Below, piece by piece: positions 1 through 11,213 of a stretch of 64,000 nt of DNA (position 1 is the stretch's first letter; each line of letters starts with the position of its first letter). The notes beneath the pieces were generated by a model, which made no database searches, was not told the DNA's origin, and was given only the letters and a program-made list of their open reading frames with translations. The position numbers were made by a program, and so were the translations under genes. Source of the DNA: Chloranthus sessilifolius (lineage: Eukaryota; Streptophyta; Magnoliopsida; Chloranthales; Chloranthaceae); contig CM037596.1 in NCBI GenBank assembly GCA_021018995.1, forward strand, positions 99,617,416-99,681,415, written 5' to 3'.

Positions 1-1540
1 CTCTCTAATCTCTTCTCTCAAAAGTCTCGTGTGTTCTTCCATAAGAACCATTGTGACTCTTTCTACCATCAAGATTAAGGAGGAAGAAGAAGGAGAAAGC
101 TTGGATGAATCGATGCCTTGAGCATCAACATTTTCAACCCAAACTATCGTAGATCTACTGTTCACGCTCCAACAGGTGGGTACCCATCAATCCATTATGT
201 TTTTCTCAGATCTCGTCACGTAGGGTGTGTGCGATCGCACATCCATGGGCTAAATAAAACGAACCCGTATATTTTTTTTTATATAAATATTGCTATAAAA
301 AGAGTATGATTAATTCTAATTATAATTTTATTCTATTTATTTTCTTATTATTTTTTGGTCTTATTTCAAATCCATGAGATTGATACGATAATGAACCCAT
401 AAGACTTACAATGGAAGACACCCCTTAAAATAGGATCCAATGCCACATTTTAAAAAGTTTGGTAGATAAAAATCTATGTTAAAATATATTGAGATTACAC
501 CACCATGAACTTTCGGATCCAGACTCGCGGTCACGAACTCACGACCATCGATGTATTAGATTTGGTATCTTGGCCATAACGTTTTATTCCGATCTCGAAT
601 TGACACGATTCTTATGACATTAGAAAGAAGACAACAAGCTTACAACTTTATGTGAAATAATAATTTCACGAATCCGATGTTTTAGAGGTCAAAATAGAGC
701 GGCAAGTCGAAATCAATTCTAAATGATCTAAGGCTGCATGAATTTAATGTTATTTTCTTATTTTCACTATCAAAATTCATGTGTATATTAAGGTCTTTTG
801 ATGATGGTCATAATAAATATAGTGATTCAAATTTTATGTCTTTGATGCACCTAATTGATTTGTACGTGCCTAATAACGTATACACCACATGCTTTGAATT
901 CTCAAATATTTTTATTAAAAATACATGTTTTGGTTTTTTTCAAACTCTTATATTTATTTCTGTCATTAATTGACACAAGTTATGTGGTAACCTACTAGTT
1001 AAAGGCTTGAGTTAGAGATAAGAGGTCAGAGGATTGAACCTTAGTATGTAGGTTTTAAACATTTATTTTGGACCTTGAAGTAAATATCTATACATCCTTC
1101 TATGGTGTGTTAGCATAACACCAGACGTTTCCCTAATAAGTTACAAAGTATATTACGGAGCAGAAACCCTTTAGGCGTTAGAGAAAAGATCCTATTTTTC
1201 TATAACTTTTCTTTTTAGAAGATCGGCTAGACGGTTGCATCTATTCTCAAGCGGCCTTCGCCTCCTTTTAAAGTCATCATCGTAGTGGGGAACCTCATTG
1301 AATCGTGGAGATACAATCGATCTAGGTATGAAAAAATCATGTTTTCCCTTGAAACTTAAAATATCGATTTAAATATGAGTTTTATATTAATTAATATTTT
1401 TATGCATAAATAATAAATGGAATGATTAACTGTGATGCATGCTATGATTGATGTTTTATATTAATTAATACTTTTATGTTGATATTTTTGACTAAAAATC
1501 GGGTTAAATTCCACCGTGCAAGTTGAGACACTTTGAGTGG
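1..1540. other. Anonymous AT-rich non-coding DNA
   Basis: I see no gene here. The stretch is AT-rich and has no long reading frame with recognisable family signatures. The last part, from about 1140, leads into LTR-like sequence, so some of it may be the 5' part of the LTR relic that follows. Confidence 0.5.
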
Positions 1541-1552
1541 TCTCAGGTCGAA

Positions 1553-1710
1553 ATCGATCGATCAATTTATGGATGATAATTCGCGGTATGCTCACAGGTT
1601 GAAATCGATCGATCGAGTTTGAGAAATTGATCAATTGAGTCTGGCTGATAAATGCTTGAAATCTCTCGGGGAGAAATCAATCAATCGAGCTATGAAATCG
1701 ATCAATCGAT
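1553..1710. repeat. Cluster of ATCGATCGATCGA palindromic words
   Basis: Five or more variants of a self-complementary word occur in about 160 bases, e.g. ATCGATCGATC, AATCGATCGATCGAG, TTGATCAATTGAG, AATCGATCAATCGAT. They are separated by 15-35 bases of unrelated sequence. The same word class recurs at 15641-15969. Confidence 0.8.
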
Positions 1711-1918
1711 TCTGGGCAGGCAAGTTCAACAAATTTGGACTCGGGATGAAGGTCTAAATCCTTCTTTTTCAATTTTTTTATAATAGTTTGATTAAATGTT
1801 AAGGTTCATGCTTAATAATTATATTCGCATGCACTTGAATATTATATAATGGTCCACGAATCGCATAATTAAGACGCATGAATATGATAAAATGATAAGT
1901 AGAGATCAAGCTGGATTG

Positions 1919-2082
1919 GACCCAATGTCTTGAGAGGGACGAAGTTTAACCAGTAATAAACATGTGATCAATTATACCCAACGTCTTGATAGGGACGGAG
2001 TCTAATGACAAGAGAATAAGGGCTTATTAGACCCAACGACTTGAGAGGGACAAAGTCTAAAAGTCAATGTCTTGAGAAGGAC
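1919..2082 (+). repeat. Imperfect minisatellite in LTR relic
   Basis: Four imperfect copies of a unit resembling GACCCAACGTCTTGAGAGGG, usually followed by ACGAAGTCTAA, are spaced about 40-65 bases apart. Comparable short repeats sit at the same relative place in the LTR at 16440-16640 (unit CATCCCTTGGA) and, reversed, at 34040-34410 (unit CATCCCTGGGATG). Confidence 0.7.
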
Positions 2083-2340
2083 GAGTAAGAGATGAACTTA
2101 AAAGAAAAGATAAACTCATGCGACATTGATATCCATGTTATGTTCAGTTCCTTTCAGCTTAGTAACATTACGCATGCCAGAAGCACACTCATGAATTATG
2201 AAAATATTTATATTGCGATGATTGATATTTTATGTTTTAATGGATTGCATGTTTGATCCATACAAGTGTAAACTTACACTCCTTGTTGATGTGGGAAACC
2301 AAATGAGACAGGTGTAGTTGAGGATACCATATGAGCTTAT

Positions 2341-2406
2341 GGTGATGAAACTGCATGTGGTGTTCAAAAACCTGAGATGGATGGCGATGAAGGTTTCGTA
2401 GTGTAG
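2341..2406 (+). other. Short acidic reading frame inside LTR relic
   Basis: Twenty-two codons starting GGTGATGAA run open to TAG. The peptide starts GDETACGV and has D/E residues near its end. It lies at the same relative position as the acidic frames at 3943-4100, 16972-17058 and 33637-33726. This copy is the most degraded of the four. Expression is unknown. Confidence 0.35.
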
Positions 2407-2740
2407 CTATTTATTTTCTTTTAATATTATTATTTTCAAATAGACGAGACAATTATTGGCTAGTAATTTTATTATGAATGTTTTAAGCTTTTAAGTATGT
2501 TAGACCTTTTAATTGGAATAAGATGATTGTCATGGGTGTTGATGCGCTTTCTTTATTTATGTTGAATCTCTTCTTCCGTTGTTTAAGGCATTCTTAGTGC
2601 CTTGTGATATTTTTAAGAAACATGATTCATGGAGGTACGGCCTAAGATCTTATAATAAAAGGTTGTTTAGACTTAGGGTCGCTGCAATAAATCTCAACAT
2701 AAGAATTATAAATATTTTTCAATTTAATTATCCAATTATA

Positions 2741-2741
<1 letters not shown>

Positions 2742-2788
<47 letters not shown>
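2742..2788. repeat. (TA)n microsatellite
   Basis: An uninterrupted TA dinucleotide run of about 47 bases. Confidence 0.95.
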
Positions 2789-2790
<2 letters not shown>

Positions 2791-2868
2791 ATTTTATCGC
2801 TTAGATCGCGTGAAGATTTAGAAATTCGATGCTCTCGTTAAATCGAACTCTAACATGCACGCTCTTAA

Positions 2869-4399
2869 TGTCACACACATTAATAACTACCTTATGTTAT
2901 ATTTGTGTCGGTGTGTTATATAAAGATATATACGTATAAGCATAATGTAATCTTGAATGTAAATATATCCATCAAAAAAGATAGTTTTATGCTTTCATCT
3001 TGATTATGTTATACGAGTTAAGAATAAACTAGATCATTATGCGAGTGTGTGAGATCATGTCTAGGCTTGGGCATGGTGTTTCACTGAGATGATATCAAAG
3101 CGGAGATCACACTATATTCGCATGTCTCACAACTCATGGTGGTTTGAGACATCATGATGAGTATGGTGAGTGTGAATTCAATGTAACTTCATACACGGTG
3201 TCATATATGGTGATCCTATCACTTCTGAGGCTTAAATATGATAGATTAAGTGTAAGACTTATTTAAAGTTAAACTCATGTTAAGTTAAGTGTTAAGATAT
3301 GAGTATGATAATAAGACACCGTTCTATAGGTCAGTATGAGATTAAGAACTTAAATTTGTACGTGTCGTATCTTACGTAGCCACCATAAGGACCATAACGT
3401 CTACAGTCAAGATGGGTCTCAGAGAAGACAATATGAGTTATGTTATGAAGTACATGTTCTCCCCTTTAGAGATCGTACGCATTGGTCAAGTCTCTCATAG
3501 GCTAAATGGAGTGTTTATAAGTATGATATGTTATGAATGACGTTATGTTATGGTGGTAAGCTATTATGGTGACCCTCACATGATATATTTGAGCAGCGAC
3601 TCTGGCACAGGTTATATTAGGATTACGAGTATGTAAGTACGCTTAAGCGGTGTATAGACGCATGCGACAGAATAATGAATTATGTTATATTTATGAGGTA
3701 TGGTGAGATAAGTTAGGATCGGAATGTGTATACAACTCATGATCTTGTATTTATGGTATGATATGGACTCTACGATGTATAGGAATTTGTTATTTCTTTC
3801 TTTCAATTATATTGTTATACTATTTTTATCACTCACGATATGCACCCACAATGCACATGAGAAGAGTAAGGTAGATTGGTAGTGTATCTACTGAGTTGCG
3901 CATTATTTAGCAACCCAGCCCTCGTGATATTTATAATTTTAGGTGATTATATCGATGGAGTGGACGCTGGCTATTCTGATCCTAGTGGTGCTGACTTCAT
4001 TGACTCGACGGACGCAGAGTATCAGAAGTCATGGGAGGGCGACGCCGCTGAGTACCCTGAGGATTTTGGTATTGGTTTTGACCCGAGTGCAGACTATTGA
4101 TAGTTGTAGTTTTTGTCTTCGTATAATTATTGTTTATTTATAGTCTCGTACTTTTCATTTATCTATGCTCTTTATTTCTGCATTGATTATGAGATATTTT
4201 ATGGATTTTATCGCAGTTATTATTTCTTTATGGCCGCCCTTTTGTTTCATCTTTATTTTGTTTGGTTCACGGGTTTTGTAAAATCATGTAAGTGTGAGAA
4301 CTTTGATTATGTGTATGTCCGTTTAGCGTATCTGAAATGTGTGCAGTCATAATTCGAAATTCTATGCCCTTAGGATGGGTAAAATTTTGTGTTGTGACA
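2869..4399 (+). mobile_element. Second LTR-derived relic, ends GTTGTGACA
   Basis: The segment begins near a TGTCACACAC motif and ends GTTGTGACA, like the ends of other gypsy LTRs in the window (GGCTGTCACA at 17446; reversed at 33278). The text CTACTGAGTTGCGCA followed by TAGCAACCC near 3889-3915 resembles the ...GAGC...TAGCTCACCCC box of the LTR at 16.9 kb. An acidic short frame follows (3943-4100). There is no gag or pol. The left border is a guess. Confidence 0.4.
3943..4100 (+). other. Short acidic reading frame in LTR relic
   Basis: The frame runs from GGTGATTATATCGATGGA, after a TTTTAG that could be a splice acceptor, to TGA at 4098. The peptide is rich in D, E, S and Y (GVDAGYSDPSGADF near the start, DFGIGFDPSADY at the end). 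It is the longest of four LTR-embedded acidic frames. I do not recognise a protein family. It could be a decayed accessory peptide or chance bias in a conserved nucleic acid signal. Confidence 0.4.
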
Positions 4400-4526
4400 T
4401 CATCATCTGATCTTAATCAATCAATAGATTTTAAGGAGTCTCTAACGTAGGTGCTTTCAAAGAACGCGTGAGTGCGTTTAGAGCTACTCAAAATTAAAAT
4501 TGGTATGTACATAGATGGGGCATTCC

Positions 4527-4860
4527 TAGGGGTCTCAATGGGGCGGACCGAGCATTAAATTGGTTGATAATAAATGGGTATGTTTGGGCTATCCCATACC
4601 TTGGCCGATTATAATCAGGTTCATGCTGGAGTAAAGTTTGGGACAAGAAACCTTAACTTGAACCCAACCTATTTAATAAATGGGTCCGGATTGTCAACCA
4701 AACCTTACTCGATTCAATGGGTCAAAAACTTGAACCTGAACCTGAACCTAAATCCGAACCTAAACCCAAACTGTTGCGGGCTTGCGGGTTAAATCGCTTG
4801 ACCCATCTGATTGACCCGACCATAACTTAGAGCCCGAACCTTGAACACGGCCGACCCATT
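4527..4860. mobile_element. Degenerate hAT-like MITE fragment
   Basis: It starts TAGGGGTCTCAATGGGGCGG, close to the terminus of the complete hAT-like element at 18456. The interior is dominated by degenerate GAACC/GGGTT and GACCC words, ending near GGCCGACCCATTTATAAATG. No second terminus or target duplication was found, so it is truncated or diverged. Confidence 0.45.
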
Positions 4861-5178
4861 TATAAATGTCAGCATTATTCTACCATTTTGAGTGCTCATA
4901 AATAGAGACGATCCACACCCTTGCAGGCATGACTTTTTTTTTTTTGCAAAGAACAAACTTAATGCCAACCCTACTATTCTAATATGAATTTGTATTAGGG
5001 CTTTTGACAAAACAACGCCCAATTCCAATTTTTATCAGCAAAAAATCATATGCCATTATTTTTCTTTTGAAACAGTGCCCCAGCGTATCTTAAACGGGCA
5101 GCCATATATATCAATCTACATAGAGCACTGATTAATTTTAATAAATAATTATAATGATATCTTTACCAATAAATTCCT

Positions 5179-5184
<6 letters not shown>

Positions 5185-5235
<51 letters not shown>
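5185..5235. repeat. (TA)n microsatellite with poly-T flanks
   Basis: About 50 bases of TA dinucleotides, followed by a T run and an (ATT)n tract. Confidence 0.95.
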
Positions 5236-5243
<8 letters not shown>

Positions 5244-5520
5244 TATTATTATTATTATTATTTTATTAGACATTTAACACGTGCATGAAGAATGCATACG
5301 AATATAGGTTCATATTGACCCAAATGAGGTGCATTTTCATAATTAAAAAAAAATGACCCTTTTTATAATAAAAATATAAATGGGGCGTGTTTTTATACTT
5401 TCCTCTTTGTATTATATACCTATCCCAGCATTTACAGTAGTAGTGCTCGGGTCAATATTTTTTGGCCACAGTCACAAAATTTAGTAAAATTCATCTAATT
5501 GCACCCTCATTGAATAAAGT

Positions 5521-6013
5521 GCGGACTAAACAGCAAATTGGGCAAACAACCTATGATTCCATAAAAGGAGCAGTTACTTGCACATGCTTTTCAAGTGATT
5601 GCACCCGATTGCACAGTATTTAAAAGAAAGACTTGCAAGTATTGTGATCTCTACTATGAGAAAACATCATCTAAGCCGTTTGATTTGAAGGCCATAATTT
5701 AAAGATATCAAGTGTAAAAGATTAGAACAAAATACAATTTCATCATTTGATTAAATGGAGTCAAAGGCTTTTATATAATTCAACAATTAACTACAATAGA
5801 TCATATGATAGGTATTGTGTTTTGCTCCAATTTTATGCACCAGAGATATATTGATCGTGAATTTTAAATCAAGTAGCTCATATTACATTTTTATATATCA
5901 CATGTCCCTAAAATACTAAGTCTTTCTTTATATTCGATGCAATCACTTAAAAAATGTGTGCAAGTAATGGCTTCCTTCCATAAAATTGCGATTAATCACT
6001 GTTGTCCGAATTT
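5521..6013. mobile_element. Foldback MITE-like element
   Basis: The ends are inverted copies. The left arm contains AGTTACTTGCACATGC and CAAGTGATTGCAC; the right arm, read on the other strand, contains ATTACTTGCACACAT and AAGTGATTGCATC. The arms are about 45 bases or more and flank an AT-rich, non-coding interior. No target duplication was resolved. Confidence 0.6.
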
Positions 6014-6194
6014 TGGGAAGCTTAAAAAATAGCATCTCTCGTGGCTTATATACCTTCTTAAAACTCTTCTTTTCAAGTTTTTAAAGTCTAGTAAAGAGAT
6101 GCCAAGTCATCTCTCTTGGAAAAGGATAACACAGTTGTAAATGTGTTAATTCCTCACTGTAAAAACAAGCACAAAATGGGCGTACATTAAAAGC

Positions 6195-6520
6195 TTAGAT
6201 TCTTGAACACTCAAATTCCTATAAATTCTTAGCAAACTCAGATTTCTAGTTTTTCCCACATGCGTTCTTAAGTTACTTAAATTCCTAACTTTTCTTATAA
6301 AAAATCATAATCCTTAGTTTTTAAATTTCTCTCAAAAAATCCTTAGAATCCATTCAATGGGTGGTTAAGTTATGACGGTAGAAATGTTATCTTATTATCG
6401 GTTTATGTATCGTACTTAAATTTCTCTCAAAATTTATGGCAACCAATCGAGATGGGACTTAACATATTTGATGGAGTCTTTTTCCGAATCTGATTTAATG
6501 GTCATTACTTTTAAAATGGG
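6195..6520 (-). repeat. Dispersed repeat, inverted copy of 9225 and 42780 repeats
   Basis: Read on the minus strand it resembles the repeats at 9225-9520 and 42780-43110, sharing the order CTAAG..TTTCT, AGTAACTTAAGAACG and a segment about a plant-like TAACC..CATTGAA tract. No coding potential. Confidence 0.4.
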
Positions 6521-6772
6521 CCCCTAATACCCAATCGAAAAATTAGCCAATTTATCATCCTACAAAAAACATTAGCATAACATATGACAGATGACGCTTT
6601 TTATATATATAAAATAAAATATACATCTACATGCAGGGTTTCAAGAAAAAATGGATTAAAATGGCAACCCCATATTGCATGGAGCATGCTAGCACCTGGC
6701 AGTGTAGCATAAGATGAGAAAACTTGTCTAAGCGTTGAGAGAAGGGGGAGCTAAAATTTTCATATGAGATAT

Positions 6773-7023
6773 GTGTGCGGCACCTGAGTAAACACCATCC
6801 AAGCCGTCTAATTTGGAGACAATGATGTAAGGATCTCCAAGACTAAAAATTGCCACGAAAATTGATCCAACCGGTTCAATTAAGTCAAAGGCCATCATCT
6901 GATTAATGTTTGACTATGACAAATCAAATGATAGAGAAAAGAGTTCATGTCATTTTTTTCTTCAAAGATCATTATATCATGGTGGTCAAATCAGACGGCT
7001 TAGATGACATTCTGTGTCGCATA
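6773..7023. mobile_element. Foldback MITE-like element with CATCTAAGCCGTCTGATTTG arms
   Basis: The left end reads TGCGGCACC then CATCCAAGCCGTCTAATTTG. The right end, reversed, reads TGCGACAC then CATCTAAGCCGTCTGATTTG. The interior is non-coding. Related half-ends occur at 18395-18430, 5660 and 58309, so this is a dispersed family in the genome. Confidence 0.65.
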
Positions 7024-7084
7024 TCCCAAAGGGTCGCTCTGTTCATGCCCACTTGTTCTCTGAAATCGCCCACATGTGCAACAC

Positions 7085-7435
7085 CTTAAAAATCGTTGAT
7101 TGCTTCGGATCTGATGATTGAGATCGTGTATCACCCAAATCTTTCACACAATGGATCTTGAGATCACGTTGTTCTTATCAGACGACCAGTCTTTAATTCC
7201 ACGAGTCACATATCTCTGAAAAATGCCCTTTGTGTGCAATGACACATATTACGCTCAAATGTGATTTTATGGCCATATTTTGGGGATCTTTGACAAGTGG
7301 AATAAAAAAAATTATCGTCTGATAGGTGTGACATAATCTCAAGATCCTTTGTATGAAATATCGGGGTGAAAAACGATCTCCATCATTTGATCCAACTCAA
7401 TTAATGATTTTAAAGAGTTTCTATGAGCATTTAGA
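7085..7435. mobile_element. Foldback repeat, GATCTTGAGATCA family copy
   Basis: A long imperfect inverted repeat: ATGGATCTTGAGATCACG followed by ATCAGACGA on the left, GTCTGATAGGTGTGACAT and ATCTCAAGATCCTTTG on the right, flanked by matching TTGATT / AATCAATG sequences. Other copies: 8460, 9880, 10665, 13085, 17450 and 17770. Confidence 0.7.
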
Positions 7436-7589
7436 GAAATCGTGGGGGCGTTTAGAGCTACTCGATCCCAAAATCAGTCTTTCCTTTCAACCATGTGCCA
7501 ACATTACATACCTTGTGTGCAACTTGTAGCTCTCGTTAGAGAAAGTCATTATTTGATCTAAAGTGCTAAAGCGCGTCGATGCTGTTACC

Positions 7590-7975
7590 TATGGGTATAT
7601 AAGTTTTCTCCAAAAGCCCTATTCGTCTTCTCTCTTCCTAACACTCCTTGCTCTCAAAATCTAGTTTAGGGGTTATTCTCTCTCTTACTCTCTTCGATTT
7701 GCATTTTTAGAGCTAGGGTTTTGAGATATGGGTGGAAGAGCAATAGTCTCAGAAGAAGGTAAGCTTGGTCATCGATTCTAGTTTCTTTTTTTGATTGAAT
7801 TTCGATGGCTTTTTTGTTTATTTTTTTTTCTTGTGGTTTTTATAGATGAGATAACGACAAGAGAGTTCCAGATGCCGAAAATGTTGATGAAAGGGACAAG
7901 GAGGAGGATGAAGATGAAGAAGGTTAGGGTTTTGTTTGCTATTCATGATAATGGATGTCTTGTTGTTCATGATAA
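7590..7975 (+). pseudogene. Gene fragment: promoter, 5' UTR and first exons of unknown gene
   Basis: This piece looks like the 5' end of an ordinary plant gene. A TATA box (TATATAA, 7596-7602) is followed by a pyrimidine-rich leader and a telo-box-like AGCTAGGGTTTTGAG just before ATG (7728). A possible first exon (7728-7758) encodes MGGRAIVSEE and stops at a GTAAG donor. With an acceptor at TTCCAG the second exon (7872-7922) continues in frame with an acidic stretch (DAENVDERDKEEDEDEE) and meets a GTTAGG donor. Nothing further downstream continues the gene; foldback repeats follow from 8041. I do not recognise the product. It may be a truncated gene or a fragment carried by a DNA transposon. 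The exon structure is inference. Confidence 0.4.
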
Positions 7976-8040
7976 TAAAAAAAGCTGGTAGTTAAAGGAA
8001 TAGGAAGATGACTGTTGGGTGGAGGGGGTGATTGGGTGTT

Positions 8041-8440
8041 AGAGTTAAGGGAGAGTATACATCTACAAGCTCAAAGCTCAAATTCTGAGCTTTTCCGACC
8101 AAAAATTTCGGGCGAAGGCTTGTCGTTTTCACTCGAACGGCTAATTAACTCTCGAACGGCTAATTAACTCGGAAAAGCTCAGATTTTTGTTCAAATCTGA
8201 GTTCAAGCTAAGAATCTAAGGGAGTTTGAACTCTCGAATGCAGCCTAAGGGCTCATTCGAGAGTTCAAAAAGTGTCAGATTCTAATTTGAACTCAGAAAG
8301 TGAGAAATTTGAGACTTTTCAAGCAATTCATGTGCTCGGAAGTTAGCGTGGGACCCACAGCTTTTCGAGCAATATCGAGCGAAAGCGACAGGCTTTCGTC
8401 TGAGTTGTTTCTCAAAATCGCTCGGATTTTGAGTTGGAAG
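8041..8440. repeat. Back-to-back inverted MITE ends (CTCGAATG/CATTCGAG)
   Basis: A near-perfect palindrome at 8225-8269 (arms TTTGAACTCTCGAATG and CATTCGAGAGTTCAAA around AGCCTAAGGGCT) joins two regions that both carry CTGAGCTTTTC/AAAGCTCAG words. It looks like two elements of one family meeting end to end. A further relative is at 41455-41660 (CTCGTTCGAGAGCC, AAAGCTCAGATTC). Confidence 0.6.
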
Positions 8441-8459
8441 GAGCATAGTTATCTCGTCG

Positions 8460-8765
8460 AAGATTTGATCTTTCCAACTAATGATTCTACACTAACACTG
8501 TTGATCGCCTTGAATCAAATCATTGAGATCATTGTTTTGTCCCAATCTTTGGCAAAATGGAATGTCAGATCATGGCCCACATATCAAACAGTCATATGTT
8601 GATTCCACATGACCCATATCCCCAAAGTGACCATGATCATGGGAGCAGAATAAGAAGAGTTCTCAGGTCACGTTTGGGGATGTGTTCCATGCATAATTAA
8701 CATCTAACCGTCTGATAGGTGAGTCAGACGGTGAGTCATGGTCTGACCATGATTTTACAAAAATA
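8460..8765. mobile_element. Foldback repeat, GATCTTGAGATCA family copy
   Basis: It contains the family's inverted segments: ATCAAACAGTCATATGTTGA then TTCCACATG on the left and CATCTAACCGTCTGATAGG on the right, around a CCATGATCATGG centre. Non-coding. Confidence 0.6.
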
Positions 8766-9224
8766 ATCGAAGATTGCAAACAATGATAACCGTAACTTGT
8801 ACCCTTTTGTCTCCACATAGATTTTCGGAGAGATTTCTCTTGTAATAGGCTTTTTTATGGTGTGGAGCTACACACTCACATAAGCTGTATAGGCTCTAAT
8901 ATAATTAATTAAAAAAAGACTAACCCATTTTATATATAAGGAGGTTTGAATCTACAAGTAAGTATTACAAATTAATAAGTCAACCACTAGAGCAGTTTAC
9001 TGAGATATATTGAAAAATAAAAAATTAAATACATATATAATTTTTGAAAATTAAAATAATGCACATGTATTCAAGAAAAGATATCAAAATTATTAAATAA
9101 AAAGAAGGTTAGGTTTTTACATAATCCATCATTAGAACGTATCTCAGCTCAAAGAAACATGCCATGCGGCGCACTTCTGTGACCAATATAAATTGTCTAT
9201 GTGACAATCCATCGATTTTGTATT

Positions 9225-9520
9225 AGATTCATTATGTATGTATGATACTTTAGTATTACCTTTTATAAAATCATCGATTTATGTTCAACCTCACATGGTG
9301 GCAGACCATAAAATTTTAGTCAAATTCGAGTACGACACATAAATTGATGATTAAATAACATTTCTACAACCGTAGCATAACTATCCACTGAACTGATTCT
9401 GAACTTTTCTAAGATTGACTTACGAACAATATGATTATGAGCTTTTTTAGGAAAAAAAACAGAAATCTGAGTAACTTAAAGAGTGCATCTGCGAAAAGTC
9501 AGGAATCTAAGTTTTCAGGA
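9225..9520 (+). repeat. Dispersed repeat, pair of 42780-43110
   Basis: It shares with 42780-43110 the ordered blocks TATGTTCAACCTC, CATAAAATTTTA, ACGACACATAA, GATGATT.AATAACA and ACTTAAAGAG/ACTTAAGAACG. No gene; class unknown. Confidence 0.6.
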
Positions 9521-9879
9521 TCCATCACCGGATAATTGCCTTCTTGGCCATGAGAGATGCACAGATTTTTGTTACCATTAAATCAGTTAAAGGACAAAGC
9601 GTAATTTAGCTGATTTACATACTTATAAATAGCTATTCATATCCTGAGGCTTGACCATTTAGAAAGGAGGTTTAACTCTTTTTTTTTTGATAAAAGGATA
9701 AGGAGGTTAACTTGAGCACTGGCAATGGTGCTCGATTTAGCTACCTAATACTAACTCTACTATGAAAACAGAGCGTTTAACCATGTGGAGCACACCAAGA
9801 GCACACCAAGAGTACTTCCCTATCTCAAAGATTTTATAAATGGTATCGTTCTTCAATCTAAGATTTTTTTTTCTCAACC
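9521..9879. other. Non-coding stretch without recognisable feature
   Basis: AT-rich DNA with no gene signature. A short direct duplication AGCACACCAAG lies near 9787-9812. Confidence 0.5.
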
Positions 9880-10030
9880 CACATTTCACGTGCTAATACA
9901 CATTTTTTGTGCTAATCTCCCACACAAGGGATCTTGAGATAATTGGTAGAACATTAGCAAGATCCCCTAAGTGTGAGATTGGAACAAAAGCGATCTCCAT
10001 CATCTGATTTAAAGAAGTCAACCATCCTAT
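9880..10030. mobile_element. Short foldback repeat, GATCTTGAGAT family
   Basis: Inverted arms: AATCTCCCACACAAGGGATC on the left and GATCCCCTAAGTGTGAGATT on the right, followed by the family's GATCTCCATCATCTGATTTA flank. A shortened member of the family at 7085. Confidence 0.6.
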
Positions 10031-10449
10031 AAAACCCGAGCTGAAAATAAATATAACCTTTTATAAGTAGTTTGTCAACAAGTAACATCATTAGCCACTA
10101 AACCACCATACTATGGCATGCTAGCGACATAGAGCTTGAACCCTCCAACGTGCCCTTTTGAGCTTTCACGTGCTACCCAAATAAGGTTTCATCGATGAAA
10201 ATAGAATATACATGCGTATGACCTTTATCTAAAGGTGTAAAAACTTAAAAATAAAAAATATGTGTATGACCTTAGTCTAAAGGTGTAAAAACTAAAAGAA
10301 TTTTAATTTTGCAAACCTTTGAATAATAAAGATATTTTTTTTTTCATCTGATATTGAGTTGACCATCACTTGGCACTCGGTCCTGAGATTGTGTACCATA
10401 GACAAAGAAGACTTACATATATAGGCAATATACCATTATGTTTAACCAA
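10031..10449. other. Non-coding, short duplicated tract
   Basis: No gene seen. A roughly 57-base direct duplication (ATGACCTTATCTAAAGGTGT / ATGACCTTAGTCTAAAGGTG, each followed by AAAAACT) lies at about 10216-10290. Confidence 0.5.
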
Positions 10450-10603
10450 GAATCAAAATCTCCGATTTCGTTTCGGTTTCGGTGGGGACTGAAACCAAAA
10501 TTTTGAATTTCAGCCAAAATCTTCGCCACCATACAAAATTATCCGAAATTTTGAGATTTCGTATCGGTTTCAGTTTCAGTTTCGGCCGAAATTTTGAACC
10601 ATG
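10450..10603. mobile_element. Diverged MITE rich in TTTCGG/CCGAAA words
   Basis: It begins CCAAGAATCAAAATCTCCG and ends GGCCGAAATTTTGAACCATG, an inverted pair. The inside repeats TTTCGG, CCGAAA and GAAATTTTG words. It is a diverged member of the family whose clean copies are at 13364-13483 and 17902-18067. Confidence 0.55.
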
Positions 10604-10664
10604 TGTTTAACTGTTTAAAGTAATCCAAGTAATTTTTATCGGGTAGGGCTACTCTCACCCATTT

Positions 10665-10965
10665 AATAGCTATTAAATACCACACAATTTTTCATAGTCG
10701 AAAACCATTGATTGATTTGAATAAGATGATGGAAATTGTTTTTTGCTCCAATCTTCCTTGCGATACAGTTAGATGTTGATTCTACACAGCACACGTTCCT
10801 AAAGTGAAGGTCAACTCCTTTGATCATTATTTAGGTGACTTTTGGTGATGGGTGCCATGTAGAATCAACATGTGACCTCTAATAAGCGTGACATGATCTT
10901 GAGATCTAGGGTAAGGAAGATTGAAACAAAAAAACAATAGTTTCCGTCTATTAAATCTACCCACA
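10665..10965. mobile_element. Foldback repeat, GATCTTGAGATCA family copy
   Basis: It carries GATGTTGATTCTACACAG on the left and ATGTAGAATCAACATGTGAC on the right, then ACATGATCTTGAGATCTAG. Flanks TTGATTTGAATAAGATGATGG and AATAGTTTCCGTCTATTAAA match other copies. Confidence 0.65.
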
Positions 10966-11213
10966 TATTTTATTTGATTTAAGTGCATAAGAACACACTT
11001 AGTTCAAGAACATAATCAATAAACTTTATATTTATATGATCCAAATGCACAGCTGTAGAAGAATCCTATACCAATTACCATAGTCATTGTAGCATAAAAG
11101 AACAACCTATTCAATTGAAGAATAAAAAGTTAATATTCAACAAACACCTGTCCTTTTGATCATGTGAATCAGATGCTAGAGATGTCCTTCTAGCAGGAAT
11201 CCAAAGTCCGATC

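Larger units (their letters stand above)
1541..2560 (+). mobile_element. Gypsy-type LTR relic with ATCGATCGAT palindromes
   Basis: The order of parts matches the better preserved LTRs at 15.6-17.4 kb and 33.3-35.6 kb: a cluster of palindromic words (1553-1710, core ATCGATCGATCGA), then a short minisatellite (1919-2082), then a short acidic frame (2341-2406). There is no protein coding capacity beyond that short frame. The borders are uncertain; no clean TG...CA pair was found. The class assignment is inferred from shared architecture, not from a pol gene. Confidence 0.4.

Noticed and set aside
1553-1710. CRISPR-like or satellite array
   Set aside because: Words are palindromic but spacers are unequal and the host is a plant; there are no regular repeats with unique spacers and no cas genes.
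2579-2821. 80-codon frame with an (IY)n run
   Set aside because: The open frame comes from the (TA)n microsatellite.
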